A stretch of 64,000 nt of DNA from the NCBI GenBank assembly GCA_030374805.1, contig JARGSG010000191.1, positions 716,516 through 780,515 of the forward strand. The letters run 5' to 3'. Below, in pieces: positions 38,669-50,085 of this stretch. A program made the position numbers and the translations under genes. The DNA comes from Gracilaria gracilis (lineage: Eukaryota; Rhodophyta; Florideophyceae; Gracilariales; Gracilariaceae). The stretch's first letter is position 1, and each line of letters begins with the position of its first letter. The notes under the pieces were generated by a model that saw nothing but the letters and a program-made list of their open reading frames with translations, searched no databases and was not told where the DNA came from.

Positions 38669-40341
38669 ATGCAGGAACAAAATCCGCTTCAGCAACCACC
38701 CGCTACTAGAATTGGCATAATAGGCGGAGGAATCGCCGGAATATGCGCAGCACGAGCATGCATTCTCCGCGGTCTTAATGTCACAGTATTCGACATGCGT
38801 TCTGAGCTGGGTGGCATCTGGTCCTCAGAAAACTCGCCCATCTTCGATGCACTCACCACCAATACGGCCACTTTCGAAACGTGCACTTCTGATATTTCAC
38901 CACCCCGTGTTTTCTCAAGTCCAAGTCTCTCGAAATATGACGATCTCTGTTTTACTCGTGAAGAAATGGTCGACTACATCCAGATCGTCATTAAGAACAC
39001 CCCTGGATTGTTTGAATGCGCAATGCTAAATACAGAAGTTATTTCCGTCAAACAAAAGCCTTCCAAGGTATATGATATTATCTTTCAAACAGATGGAGCT
39101 GTTCTTAAAGAGCTGGAATTCGACAAGGTTGTCATAGCTACTGGATATTTTCACACTCCTTTCTCCCACCGCCTTCCGAGCTACCAGGAATAGAAGTATA
39201 CAAGGATAAGATTATGCATGTCCAGAAATACAAGAACCCTTTGCAGCTAAAGGGAAAGCGTGTTTTGGTTGTCGGAGGCTCTGTGTCTGGTTGTGAAGCG
39301 GCTGGTGACATGCTTTGCTTCGAGGCCTCTGAAGGTCCAGCAAGCGTTACCCTGAATACCAGAACGATGCGTTTCCTTCTTCTCAAACAACACGAGGGTG
39401 AAGTTCTCATGTCGAAGGTATGCACCCGTTTCCATAGACTTCGTGATCTTGCGGGGCGATTAGGAAATGAACATTATGCCAAAAACATGCATACGTTCAT
39501 TCCTCAGTTTCTTTCAAACAGTGATTTCCCTGCCCCAGAACCAACCGGTCCTATAAAGGTTCCATTTGTCCCAGCCTGGGCCCCCGTCAATGGAAAGTTG
39601 TACCAAGCCTGTCAACAGAACAAGCTTGAATGGAAGATATCTCCCCTTGAGTGTATTACCGAGAGTGGTGCCCGGTTTAAAGATGGTACTGCTGGTGACT
39701 ATGACGTTATAGTGTTTTCGTCGGGTTATAAGCTTTCCCTTCCCTTTCTGGAGGAAGATGTTCAAAGGGCTATATTTGCCGATGGAGTGAACCTGCTGGA
39801 TTTATATGATAACACATTTCACCCCGATGTGGCCAATATGGCATTCGTGGGCATGTATCCGCCTGGTTCGGCGTATACTCCTATGGTTGATAACCAGTCA
39901 AGGTGGGTGGCTCGGGTTTTCAGTGGTGACACCCCACTTCCAAGCTACGAAAGGATGAAGAAAGGTGTACAACAATACAAACAAACCCGTAGTTCCCCAA
40001 ACTCTCGCTTCTTGGTTACTGGCTATGACATTCTCGACGTTTTCGCCAAGCACGGTGGCTTCGAAGTGGATCTTGCGAAATACCCTGAGTTAAGCAAGGC
40101 GCTTCTCTTGGGTCCATTGGTTCCAGCCCAATTTCGCTTATTCGGAGAACAGCATTCAGAAAGTGCTATGGAAGACACAATCAGACAATTTGAAGCCGGT
40201 GGGTTTAAGGTTGGGGACAACGTTGTGAGCATGGAAACCTATGAAGAGCTCAATACGGTTTGCCAGATTTTGCAAGAGCAAGGTAACTGTCCACCCAGCC
40301 TTCCGGCAGCAATTAGGAATTTAGTAGTATCCGATAGATAG
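38669..40341 (+). CDS. Flavin-containing monooxygenase-like, one frameshift
   Basis: About 555 residues across two frames. The N-terminal FAD-binding Rossmann motif is IGIIGGGIAGICAARAC, followed by MRSELGGIWSSE and the ATGYFHTP motif typical of FMO-type enzymes. The second Rossmann (NADPH) motif is VLVVGGSVSGCEAAGD. The frame breaks at about 39160-39166: CCTTTCTCCC lacks one C, so the first frame stops at 39193 while the family sequence continues in the next frame (ELPGIEVYKDK). The second part runs to 40341. Both halves are well preserved, so this is a recent mutation or a consensus error. The substrate cannot be inferred. Confidence 0.85.
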
Positions 40342-41234
40342 CTGGTACTCGATCAGCGTAACACCACTGCACAACCACAAGGGTATAGCTTGGATCCAAT
40401 TCGTGAAGAAAAGAGTTATTGATGTTCGGGGTCATTAACAAGACGGGGTGGCCGCCATCTTTGAAGAAAGACCCACATAGATGTGAGGAATCAACGTATC
40501 GCTCTCGACATTATAAAGTGAAGACATCTGTTATGCTAGAGGTGGAAAGAGCGGGAAGAATTCGTTTATCTCTCACGCCTTGGACATTACGAGTACCAGT
40601 ATTTTTGCGCTCTACCTGCAGGACACCGATATTCTCACTACAATCTCTTTCTAACGTTAGATACCGCACAGCGTTGAACTCCATGTTGTCGACCACCCTC
40701 ATTACATTGCTCTCACTATCTGTTACGACATTTCTACCATTTGCCACCTGGGAAGTACGTCACTGGCAAATGAGAAAGATCGCCACGGATCCGAAAATTA
40801 GTCCTGAACGCATTTGGTGGGTGGAAAATGAACCGATCCCGGAAATGTCTCTGGTACAGCTGAATCAAGTGAAGTCGAAGCACTGTTTCATTTCCAATCC
40901 CTTTTTTCTCGTTTTCCCGTGTTCCCTTGGGTCCCGGCCTTCACGTCAATGATACTAATAAGGGTAGAAAGAGTGAGCGGGCGCTTCCGTAATGTTTGAG
41001 ATAGCATATAAATAATGTCCCCATCACAACATTGGCTTTTCATTCTCACCATGTGAACTGAACTCAAGCTCCATTGTATCAAACAGAAACCCCAGGAATG
41101 TCCTGAGGCTGTTTAGAGATTTCCGTAGCTGATCAACTGAGAATTTGGTGCTTCTTCTTTTTCAATAGCAATACGCTGCTCCGGTTAGCTCACCAGTTGG
41201 ACGTTGTCGAAGTTTAGTCCCCTCAACAACCCAT
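40342..41234. other. Intergenic with an unassigned 177-codon frame
   Basis: A plus frame at 40419-40952 predicts one membrane-spanning stretch (MLSTTLITLLSLSVTTF) followed by RHWQMRKIATD and PERIWWVENEP. It is not recognised and may be a small membrane protein or chance. The remainder is the probable 3' UTR of the plastid E2 gene on the minus strand. Confidence 0.3.
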
Positions 41235-43283
41235 TTACATGACCAACTCTATGATATCGTTTTCAAGTAAGTGTGTCAGATCCTTCAAAAACTTTGCTGC
41301 ATCAGCTCCATATATGTGACGATGATCGGCAGTTAATGTTACCTTCATTTCCTTGTGCACGCCAACGAAGCCATTTTCCTGCATGGCAACAACAGGCTTC
41401 GATGCACCGATTGCGAGGATTCCCGGAACGCCAGGAGGCAGAATCGCATCGAATTGATCGACTCCAAACATTCCCAGATTGCTTATAACAAAGGTTCCAC
41501 TACTGTACTCTTTCGGGGTCAACTTCTTTTCCATAGCTCGATTCACCAAGTCCTTCCAATTCCGAGACAAACTGTACAGATCAGTTTTGTCCGCATTTAT
41601 CAGCGTGGGTGTGATCAGCCCGCCGTCTTTCAAAGCAACAGCCATAGCCACGTTAACATCTGGTCTGTAAACGATCGAACCGTCCGCATATGCAGCATTC
41701 ATGATTGGGTGTTTGGTCAAAACTATAGCCACGGCCTTAGCAAGGAGGGCGGAAATAGTAACCCCTTTGGGTTTCAACTTTGCATACAGCTCATCCAATC
41801 CAGTCGTCTTGATTGTATACGTCAGTCGGAATACCGGAACGCTTAGGGATGCGGCCATGTTCTGCACGACAGCCTTTTGCATTGCATTCATTGCTACAGC
41901 ACCAGCGGGCATCTCTGTTATCGTCGTCTTAGAGTCAGCTTGGATCGTAGCCTTTGACGCACCGTTCTGCGGGGCGACATCCTTTGGAACTTTCTTCTCC
42001 ACGGTTACTGGGGACTTTCCAGCCGCCTTGAGAACGTCCTCTGCCGTGATACGTCCAAAGTTCCCGGTGCCCGTGACGGTAGCAAGGTCGATCTTTTCCT
42101 TCTTTGCTATTTTCTTAGCTTCAGGCGTGGCGACGGTCTTACCGGGTTGCGGGACGTAAGGCTGAACCGGCAACGATTCTTTGGCCTTCAATACGTCGGC
42201 TTCAACAATTCGTCCATTCGGTCCCGTACCCTTTACATACTTCAGATCAATACCCTCTTTCTTCGCTGTAGCCTTTGCCAATGGTGAGGCGATAATCCGG
42301 CCTTCATTCACTACAGCAGCGGATTCAGAAACTGCAGCTCCAGGTGCTGCCGGTGGCGAGGCAGGTGGTGCTTGAACTTCTGCTTTTGATGTTTGTGTTG
42401 CTGACGCAGTCGGAGTCGACGCCGATTCCGATGCGCTCGCGGTGCTAGACGTGGCCCACGCCTTGACGACAGGAATATCTGCTTCAGTCTTTGCGACGTA
42501 TGCGACCGGTTCTCCAACTGGACAGCTTTCACCAGCCTCAACCAAAATGTGCGCAATGTAGCCATCTTCAAATGATTCGACATCCATGTCTGCTTTATCG
42601 CTCTCCACAACCATGAATATTTCGCCAACGCTTATGGGATCGCCTTCGGATTTTGTCCAGTCCACCACCCGTCCATCAGTCATGGTTGAGCTCAGTGCCG
42701 GCATGAATACTTCTGCGAAATTAGGTTTCTCAGCGGAAGCAGACTTTGCGGGGGGTGCAACAGAGGCGGCCGGAGTAGAAGGAGGCGGATCGGAAGCGGC
42801 GGGAGCTTTTGATGGCGATGGGGACGATGTAGACACCCTGGAAATGTCATCCTTGTTTTCCACGATGATGCCGACAGGCGCCCCAACGTCCGCCGATTCT
42901 CCCTCTTCAACTTGAATAAGAGCAAGATAACCGGCTTCGAACGATTCAACGTCCATATCGGCTTTATCGCTTTCCACAACCATAATAGGTTCTCCCACTT
43001 CAACTTTGTCCCCTGGCTGTTTCAACCACTGAACGATCCTACCTTCAGTCATAGTCGAGCTAAGCGCTGGCATGAAAACCTCATGTTTCTTCACATCCAC
43101 TTGGCTCATCGAAATGATACGTGAACGACTGACACGCATAGCGCGAAAACGAGCAGGGTTATCATTGGAAAGGTTTGTTAGAAACGTAGAAGTGTTCGAT
43201 AGTTTGGGTGCAAAAAACTGAGACGATTGGAACGAAGATACCAAGAAGCAAATGCTTCGCGACCCAGGGAAGGAGGAATTCAT
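41235..43283 (-). CDS. Dihydrolipoamide acetyltransferase (E2) of plastid pyruvate dehydrogenase
   Basis: Transfers acetyl groups from E1 to CoA to feed plastid fatty-acid synthesis. 682 residues. A 55-60 residue Ser/Phe/Arg-rich presequence is followed by two lipoyl domains (each MPALSSTMT..., with lipoyl-lysine ESDKADMDVESFE; Lys near 105 and 230). Two peripheral-subunit-binding repeats come next: IIASPLAKATAKKEGIDL...GTGPNGRIVEADVL and VATPEAKKIAKKEKIDL...GTGNFGRITAEDVL. The catalytic domain (about 450-682) has the plastid/cyanobacterial pattern SSGTFVISNLGMFGVDQFDA and the active-site region LTADHRHIYGADAA, with the catalytic His. Linkers are Ala/Pro/Ser-rich. No introns. The cyanobacterial-type catalytic domain supports plastid rather than mitochondrial location. 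Confidence 0.95.
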   Translation of the reverse strand: MNSSFPGSRSICFLVSSFQSSQFFAPKLSNTSTFLTNLSNDNPARFRAMRVSRSRIISMSQVDVKKHEVFMPALSSTMTEGRIVQWLKQPGDKVEVGEPIMVVESDKADMDVESFEAGYLALIQVEEGESADVGAPVGIIVENKDDISRVSTSSPSPSKAPAASDPPPSTPAASVAPPAKSASAEKPNFAEVFMPALSSTMTDGRVVDWTKSEGDPISVGEIFMVVESDKADMDVESFEDGYIAHILVEAGESCPVGEPVAYVAKTEADIPVVKAWATSSTASASESASTPTASATQTSKAEVQAPPASPPAAPGAAVSESAAVVNEGRIIASPLAKATAKKEGIDLKYVKGTGPNGRIVEADVLKAKESLPVQPYVPQPGKTVATPEAKKIAKKEKIDLATVTGTGNFGRITAEDVLKAAGKSPVTVEKKVPKDVAPQNGASKATIQADSKTTITEMPAGAVAMNAMQKAVVQNMAASLSVPVFRLTYTIKTTGLDELYAKLKPKGVTISALLAKAVAIVLTKHPIMNAAYADGSIVYRPDVNVAMAVALKDGGLITPTLINADKTDLYSLSRNWKDLVNRAMEKKLTPKEYSSGTFVISNLGMFGVDQFDAILPPGVPGILAIGASKPVVAMQENGFVGVHKEMKVTLTADHRHIYGADAAKFLKDLTHLLENDIIELVM

Positions 43284-44340
43284 TATGATGAATGTGGCTC
43301 GATGGGGGCATGAGCCGGCGGTCGAGTGATCATGGAGCTATTTTCGAAGGTATGTCCCACGTTGGGAGCAATGGATCGGACTGAGCTCAGATCAAGTTTG
43401 CGAATGGCTTGGCCACCTGGCGCGTTCTTGTTGGTGTAAAATATAGTTTGCGCTCTCTGATTCGTTAATGTCGTGGTACTTTTTTGGTGCTAACGTCTCG
43501 TGGATTGTTCGCCAAAATTGACGACGATTCGGGACGAATCGATGGCACAACAACATTAAGCACAAATCATGTACGGGCATGGGAAGTGTGTTCCTTACGC
43601 AGTCGCTACTAAGAGTAGCTTCGCCAACGCCATTTGTGAATTGTCGGAAGTCCTGTTATGGGGTAACGTTACCAACGGTAGGATGTATGGGAATACAAGC
43701 TTTGGGCCCATCACAGTGGCTTCAGGTCAGTACTTGGCGTTAACCGTTTCGCGTCAAGATTGCTCTGTGAGAACATCTCTTTGACACTCGTTGGGCGTGA
43801 GATGTCTCTCCCACGTCGATGATACCGTTGCAGTCTTTAAAGCAATGGAAAGGAAGATTAAAGCCTCTAGATAGTTCCTACTTTTCCGGTCTTAGGCAGG
43901 ATACAGATTGAAATTCATTTTTTGTGATGCTCAAAGGGAACAAACGTCTAGCGTTTCCACCCTGTACCCGGTTTTTATTTGCCGCCCGTCACGTACTGGA
44001 TGTTCTGCGAAGAATTAAGGCAAACTAGGCTTGTCTACCGCACGCTCTACGCGTCAGAGAACCTTGCAATCAGCTTAAACAAGCTAGCGGGAATCGATTC
44101 AGTTGTAAACAATCTTGCCTTGTTGTGCTTAAGTTGAAAACTCTAGATGGTAAAGATTACATCATGATTCACAAGGTGGCATTCTACACATCCTCTAGTT
44201 CTCCAATCTTCTTACGCTCACGTTCGCAGAGGCAACGCCTCCCACTGTTAAACAGGTAGATGAAGAACTTCCTCTGAACTGAGCACCCATAACGCAATGT
44301 TCACTTGTGTTCACAAAACTCTGTGAATCAACCAAGTTAT
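43284..44340. other. Intergenic
   Basis: No ORF with recognisable sense on either strand, and no repeat seen. Confidence 0.5.
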
Positions 44341-45491
44341 CTAGATAAGTCCAGATCGCACCAATCTGCACTGCAAGCAATCTCCCACATCTGCCCGATT
44401 GCTTGGATCTTCGGTAAGCATTGTTACAAGAACGGCATACAAATCCTCATTGACCGGTGACAACAGTTCTTGTATTTCTTGTTGAAGAGCTCCAAACGAG
44501 GCCAAGCGCCCATTTAGAACAGCCGAGCAAGCTCTTTCAAATGAGAAACGACACTTGCTAAGAATATCGGAGACGAATCTTGATAAGTCAGATGCTTCTG
44601 TTAGGCTTGGAAGAGCACATCGTAGTACTATGAGACCAATGCTGTATACGTCAAACCGATAGGCGGGTTGGAATAAGCCCAATCGTTTCTCTGGTGCCAT
44701 GTAAATGGGATCGCATGTAGCGGTTCTGAGGCCCTTCTTAAAAGGAGATTTCCAGTCACATGAAGAACCGAAGTCAATTGCTTTGAGAGGTGTTCCAGAA
44801 GAATCGCCTGGAACAACAAGAATATTCTCAGGCTTCATGTCTCTGCACAACAAAACAAAATTGGTCAGCCATGAATTTGTCACGATAGTTACGGTTTTGT
44901 GTTTGCGTACCTGTGCACAATCCCGCATGATTGCAAATCGTTTACAATCATGGAAAGCTCCTTTAGTACGGTCGCAGCAAGTCCTCTCCTAATTGGCGGT
45001 GCCGGGTGGGGAGCGTTCAGTAAAGACATGAGGGTATATATCCGTGAGGTAGTGATGTAGTCTTCAAGTGTTTCGCCATTACCAACTCTCCGCCACACCA
45101 GTCCTAGTCGGGAAAGCCCAGTAGCTATAGGGAGATTTCCTGGGATTATGAGTTCTCCTACATACTCGGGAAACCGCTTCTTTTCGCTGAAACTGTTGTT
45201 CAGCTTAAGATTTGTATATTTCTCCATCTTGTAGAGCTCCCTCCCAATTTCAGAGTTTACAGGGCATTTAACCACGACATCAAGTGGCTCGTTTGTCTCG
45301 AGTGCGGGATCCATGTATTCTCCAACGAAGATTGCGCCGAAGTTTCCATTCTTGGAACTAGATTCAAAGCTTACGTTAAATGAGTCTGGTGACAAATAAC
45401 TGGTTGCCATCCTATACCTTCCCAATGGTGAAGTACAACTTTCCTGCTTCGTGGACTGAATCAGTATTGGTGGGGACGTAACAAATGCCAT
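44341..45491 (-). CDS. STN7/STN8-like Ser/Thr protein kinase
   Basis: Two exons: 45491-44911 and 44842-44341 (1,083 nt, 360 residues). The 68-nt GT-AG intron splits the catalytic loop; splicing restores IVHRDMKPENILV. Kinase elements visible: DVVVKCP (ATP-binding lysine), HRDMKPEN (catalytic loop), AIDFGSS (DFG) and DPIYMAPEKRL (APE). The C-lobe reads FDVYSIGLIVLRCALPSL, close to the pattern of the thylakoid kinases STN7/STN8. The N-terminus MAFVTSPPILIQ has the early phenylalanine of red-algal plastid transit peptides but is short. A role in thylakoid phosphorylation is inference from family resemblance; kinase identity itself is firm. Confidence 0.85.
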
Positions 45492-46269
45492 CTCAGGGAT
45501 CCTAGTTTGCGTGCTGAAATACGTTCTCGGCTCTGCCGCTGTATTGAGAAGTTGACCCCAAATGTGTTTGCGGTAAACCTCAAACTCAATCTATCGCCTG
45601 ACAAAAAGGAAGAACGAAAGCAGAATGGACACGCGAAATCGTTTTGGCTTTCGAGCATTTGTCTGTTCAAAGTGAGGGGGAAGTGACTGATTTGACAGGT
45701 TTCGTCACAGAATAGCGATGGTAGCTTGTGGTCCACAGAACTTCCGTTGGAAATTTTTCGATGAACTCGAAACCAGCGTGAAGGTTTGTGACTTCGTAGC
45801 GAAGTTTAGAAAGCTTACGAGGTGAGGCATTCTATTGAACAAGCACGATGATGTTCGTGGAGCTGTATTAGTGCTTCGTCATAGATATAGAGATTGGTTC
45901 GAAGAAACAGTCTTGGTACAAAATTGTTTGTAAGGGTTTCTGAATTGTCTTTTTGATAATGCCAAAGCTTGGTCTCAGCATTGCACGGTAACGCTAAGGT
46001 TACCGTTGGTGTACGTGTGGACAAATTACGTAAAAGTTTTATATCAAGTGATATTGTATTTCCCAACCGGCCAAGAGGAGAAGAGAATTCTTGTTTAGCG
46101 TGGAGCATTGAAGAAGCTACAAAGATATCGTCTTGCCTTCTACTTCGCTGTTCAGGCGCTCGTTAAAGCTCCTGGTGAACTGTACAATTCCAGCCCGAGG
46201 AAGGCTATTAAAATTCCACATCTCTGTTGAATAACCTCCGGACTGTTTTGGGCGCACCATTCCGAAGTG
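45492..46269. other. Divergent intergenic region, kinase and COQ3
   Basis: No convincing gene on either strand. Both flanking genes start from it. Confidence 0.45.
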
Positions 46270-47294
46270 ATGTGGAGGTCCAGGGTTCAGATAACATCCC
46301 GGAGCTTCGTGAACCAGCGAAACCTAACCAGGTACCGGTTAATTGGTTCGCGCCCATTGTGCACATCTGCAAAATCATCGAAGTCAACTGTCGACCCGAA
46401 GGAAATCAAGAAGTTCTCGGCTCAAGCAAGCAAATGGTGGGATCCTAAGGGATCAGCTGCTCCATTGCACAGGCTCAACCCCACAAGAATTGCGTACATC
46501 AGATCCATCATAGAACGTACTTTAGGTCCGACGAGTCCTCCACCAGAAGCCTTGCATGGATTACCACTTAAGCCACTGTCTGGAATTGAGGTTATTGATG
46601 TTGGTTGTGGAGGTACGTTATCCGGCTACGGGATTAGGCCCTCTTCGTGATCAACATCTAACATTTTCTTTATGTTTCATTAGGCGGTCTTGTTTCTGAG
46701 CCAATGGCTCGGTTAGGAGCAAAAGTACTTGGTATAGACAAATCTCGAGAAGGAATTTTCGTTGCAAGACAGCACGCCGCGAAAGATCCCGAGATTTCTT
46801 CAACAGATATACTTCGCTACCGAGAAGCAGCTGTCGAGGATGTCTTGAACGCAGGAGAGAGCTTTGACGTCGTACTGGCATTGGAGATCATCGAGCACGT
46901 GGCAGAGCCTGCAAAGTTCCTGAAGCATTGCGCTTCTCTTGTTCGAGAGGGCGGGGTTCTCATTCTGTCCACTCTAAACCGCACACTAACGTCCTATGCA
47001 TTAGGTATTGTTGCAGTGGAACGTGTACTGGGCTGGCTTCCCACCGGAACTCATGACTGGACCAGATTCCCGACGCCAAAGGAAGTTGCGGACGTCATAA
47101 AGAATGAAACGGAACTTGTACCAGAGGAGGTTGTCGGAGTTGCGTACAGCCCGTTCAGTCGGACGTTTTCTGTGGTTGACGACTTGAGCGTGAACTATAT
47201 ATTTACTGCAACTCGGCCTACAATAACATCCCCGGACTCATCCAAGGACTCCTCGAAGACGTCCCAACCGTCGGAGACCCCTGAGACGGGATAA
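46270..47294 (+). CDS. COQ3: Ubiquinone biosynthesis O-methyltransferase COQ3
   Basis: SAM-dependent methyltransferase acting on both O-methylation steps of ubiquinone synthesis at the mitochondrial inner membrane. Exons 46270-46612 and 46684-47294 (954 nt, 317 residues), with a 71-nt intron inside the SAM-binding motif; splicing gives [20 protein letters not shown]. The N-terminus [18 protein letters not shown] is a mitochondrial presequence. Family marks are [76 protein letters not shown] and [13 protein letters not shown]. The last 30 residues are a Ser/Pro/Thr tail. An in-frame GTG precedes the ATG and is ignored. It converges with TRAPPC4 at 47592. Confidence 0.95.
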
Positions 47295-47591
47295 GCGAAG
47301 CCGTTCACTGTAGTAGATAGTTGAACAATGATTTGATGCGATACATCATGGGGATATCCTTTGAAGTATGACTGTGATGGAAGGCGTGAAGTACTGCCGT
47401 TCCGATTTCGAAGTTTGGGGGCTTAGATCTCCCTATCGGAGTCGTTGCCCGAATGCCTGGTGTAAGAGCCAAAGCAAGGAAGCAAACGGAATCACTATGG
47501 AATCGAAAGCCTTTTGATTTCTAGCGAAAGAGTGTATGGCAGTGTATTTGAGTGGAGTTGGTACTCAGTGGAGCTATAACGTCGCAAGATG

Positions 47592-48203
47592 TTATAAGTT
47601 CATTCGGCTGTTGTATTTGTCCACAAGGCTCTTTAAGTGTCCCTCCCATCTGTCTACCTTTATAGGCATGTCCAGTTCGTAGAAGGGATTCTTCATGACG
47701 TAATCAGCATAAATAACATAGACGTCTCGCTGTCACCGATAAGAATTAGACACAAACGTCAGAAAAAGCTTAATCCCGACTTCAGTTTATCCAGGATGCA
47801 CCAGGTCAAACTACTTACCAGGAAAGCCGCCAAATTCTCTGTCTTGAGATCAGCTGTGACGAAAAACTGAACCCCAGTCTCTGGTCGATATGCTTGCAAA
47901 ACATAGGAGGCTGTTTCCAGAGTTACTATACCGAATCCGTGATCAGATGGTTCTGGAGAGAGTTGCTGAACCAAAAGCTGCATACTGCGCAAAAGTTCAT
48001 ATATGTATATCAATGTGAGCAGCTGTTAATGGTGCTTCTGCTTCCACAACCAAAAAAGGAAAGATGGTGAAAGCTTACCCATGAAAGGTAGATGCAAGGT
48101 GTAAACAATCGTTCGGGGATAGTTGAGGAGCTTCCTCACTTAATCTACGGTCGAATATTAGACTGCCCGCCTTATTGATAACAAAAAGAGATTGCAGCCC
48201 CAT
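47592..48203 (-). CDS. TRS23: TRAPP complex subunit TRAPPC4 / TRS23
   Basis: Small core subunit of the TRAPP vesicle-tethering/Rab-GEF complex. Three exons on the minus strand: 48203-48079, 47984-47819 and 47729-47592 (429 nt, 142 residues), with GT-AG introns of 94 and 89 nt. Spliced sense: MGLQSLFVINKAGSLIFDRR (longin-like N-terminus), CLHLASTFHG/MQLLVQQLSPEP, GFGIVTLETASYVLQAY, TGVQFFVTAD, then YADYVMKNPFYELDMPIK. Length equals plant TRS23, which lacks the PDZ-like insertion of animal and yeast forms. The exon junctions fall exactly where the family sequence requires, so the gene is confidently real although no single ORF exceeds 85 codons. Confidence 0.88.
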
Positions 48204-48754
48204 GCTGCTTGATCAATCACGAGCAAAGCAATCATGAACGGATGCTGACTAGAAGAGCTGTGTCAAGCAAGAAGCAATCCGTATGCTGTGAAACGTAGCA
48301 CAGACACTTCCCGATTGACTGTTTGTCTTCTACTTTCGTAGATAGACCTTCACTTGCGGTTATCTTGTTCCAACACAAGGGAAAGAAAACAAAGACCTTG
48401 GTGAACGAAATAACTGCTTTCAATTTCGAGGCTCATTAATTTTAACGCCCCAAACAAATTCGCTTCTGTACTGTATTTGCTCTGCAAATTTTGCTGCCGT
48501 CGGCGACGCATTGTTTTCAGTGGCCACAGCCGCAGAATTAAAGCAGGTTCTGAGAACTCTGGCCACAAAGGTGGACTCGCGCTCGCATTTCTTTCCACTC
48601 TCACCGATCGTCGCTCAACCTTTTCTCGACGTTTGTCCTGTTTGCCCGGAGTGTAGGAGTAGCGGTTGCGCCTGAAGCTCCTGGAGCAGGACTTGATCGT
48701 TTTCATAGGTTTCAAAAAGCTCCTTCCTGCCATTGCGTGTACGAGGGACGTAGC
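48204..48754. promoter_or_regulatory. Divergent promoter region, TRAPPC4 and TIM17
   Basis: 551 bp between two divergent starts. A 159-codon minus frame here (48350-48829) overlaps TIM17 exon 1 and has no recognisable sense. Confidence 0.4.
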
Positions 48755-49469
48755 ATGCAAATGAATTTCGATGCACCACCAGAACCTGATGGTCGCATGG
48801 TCGACCATCAGCGTGAACCTTGTCCTCACAGAATCGTGGATGGTAAGTTACTTTCGTTGAATCTGATTACCAGAAAACGCGTTATAGCATACGACACTGC
48901 GGTACAGGAACGGAACTGTACTAATGTTGTTTGGGTTCGCGAAGGAACAGTTCTAACATGGGCTACCTTGTTTTGTTTTGGAAACGCCTATCACCCTAGA
49001 TTTCGGAGGTGCTTTTGCAATGGGTGCAATTGGCGGTACGATTTGGCACTTCATTCGAGGGGCTCGAAACTCTCCGAACGGTGCTCGTCTCATAGGTGCC
49101 ATTGACGCTGTCAAGGTCCGTGCGCCTGCATTAGGTGGAAGCTTTGCGGTCTGGGGCGGTCTTTTTTCTTCATTTGATTGTACGCTTCAAGCAATCCGAA
49201 AGAAAGAAGATCCTTGGAACACTATAACGTCTGGAGCGCTGACTGGAGGATTATTGTCTAGTCGTTCTGGCTTGCGCGCTGCAGGAAAGAACGCTGTTGT
49301 GGGAGGGGTTCTCCTAGCCTTGATTGAAGGTGCAAGTCTCGTCATTACAAGATATGCTAGCCAGCAGGCGCTTTCCCCGGAAGAGATTCAGAAGCTTAGA
49401 GAAGAAATGGAACTTGCACAAGCGAAGAAGCGAAATGAAGGATTGGCAGCTGTAGGTCAGCTTTCGTGA
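48755..49469 (+). CDS. TIM17: Mitochondrial inner membrane translocase subunit TIM17
   Basis: Channel-forming subunit of the TIM23 presequence translocase. Exons 48755-48842 and 49000-49469 (558 nt, 185 residues); the 157-nt intron is flanked by GTAAGT and CCCTAG. The junction gives [21 protein letters not shown], the family signature. Four hydrophobic segments are visible, with [15 protein letters not shown], the PRAT-type glycine pattern ([25 protein letters not shown]) and LIEGASLVI. The C-terminal charged tail ([20 protein letters not shown]) is longer than in many homologues and may form a coiled coil. Two in-frame Met codons (48755, 48761) are possible starts. Confidence 0.94.
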
Positions 49470-50085
49470 CTTGCGGGTTTGAATTGGGGCGTTCTGAAAC
49501 ACATAATATTGTGTTGTTCTACTTATGGAAACCTTTCTGTGACTTAAGGCAAGTCCTGGTGAGCCGAAGTCTTGCAAGCTCCATATGAACTAATGCTCTT
49601 GGGTTCAATCTTCTGCTCTGTGTCTTCTCCGGAAAAGGCACGTTTATGTATAGGAGAATGTCAGGTTTTGAAGGGAAACAGCTCAAGAGTCGCTTTTCTT
49701 CTTTTTTGTGAGTCTTGATTGTATCACACCGTTTTGTTCTTTGTTACGCTGTCGCTTTCACATCTTGCCTGTATCCCGCCTTTCCTGCTTTGTACCATTT
49801 CGACGATGCTCTTCAAAGTGCACAGAATGGATAATATGATGGATTGGCTCGAACGAACGAGTTCAGGTCACGTTTGTCGGATGCTTGTAAAGAATAATGG
49901 AAGAGATGTTGGTGCTTCGTCCCTTGCAGTATACATCTACGCGATCCCAAGGATTCATCCAGATAAGCTCTGCCTCAGAGACTCGATGAAACCCTTTACA
50001 CGCACTTTGTTGATGAAGGAGGTGCATATTTTATTAGTGGCAAGCTTTTGGTTTGTCGGTGGAATAATGGATTTCGTGGGTTTCT
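49470..50085. other. Convergent intergenic region
   Basis: Lies between TIM17 and TDO 3' ends. A plus frame across it (49719-50138) has one hydrophobic stretch and overlaps the TDO 3' end; it is unlikely to be coding. Confidence 0.4.

Noticed and set aside
45461-45736. Upstream 91-codon frame as an extra exon of the kinase
   Set aside because: No splice pair gives a sensible join, and the ATG at 45491 already supplies a plausible N-terminus.
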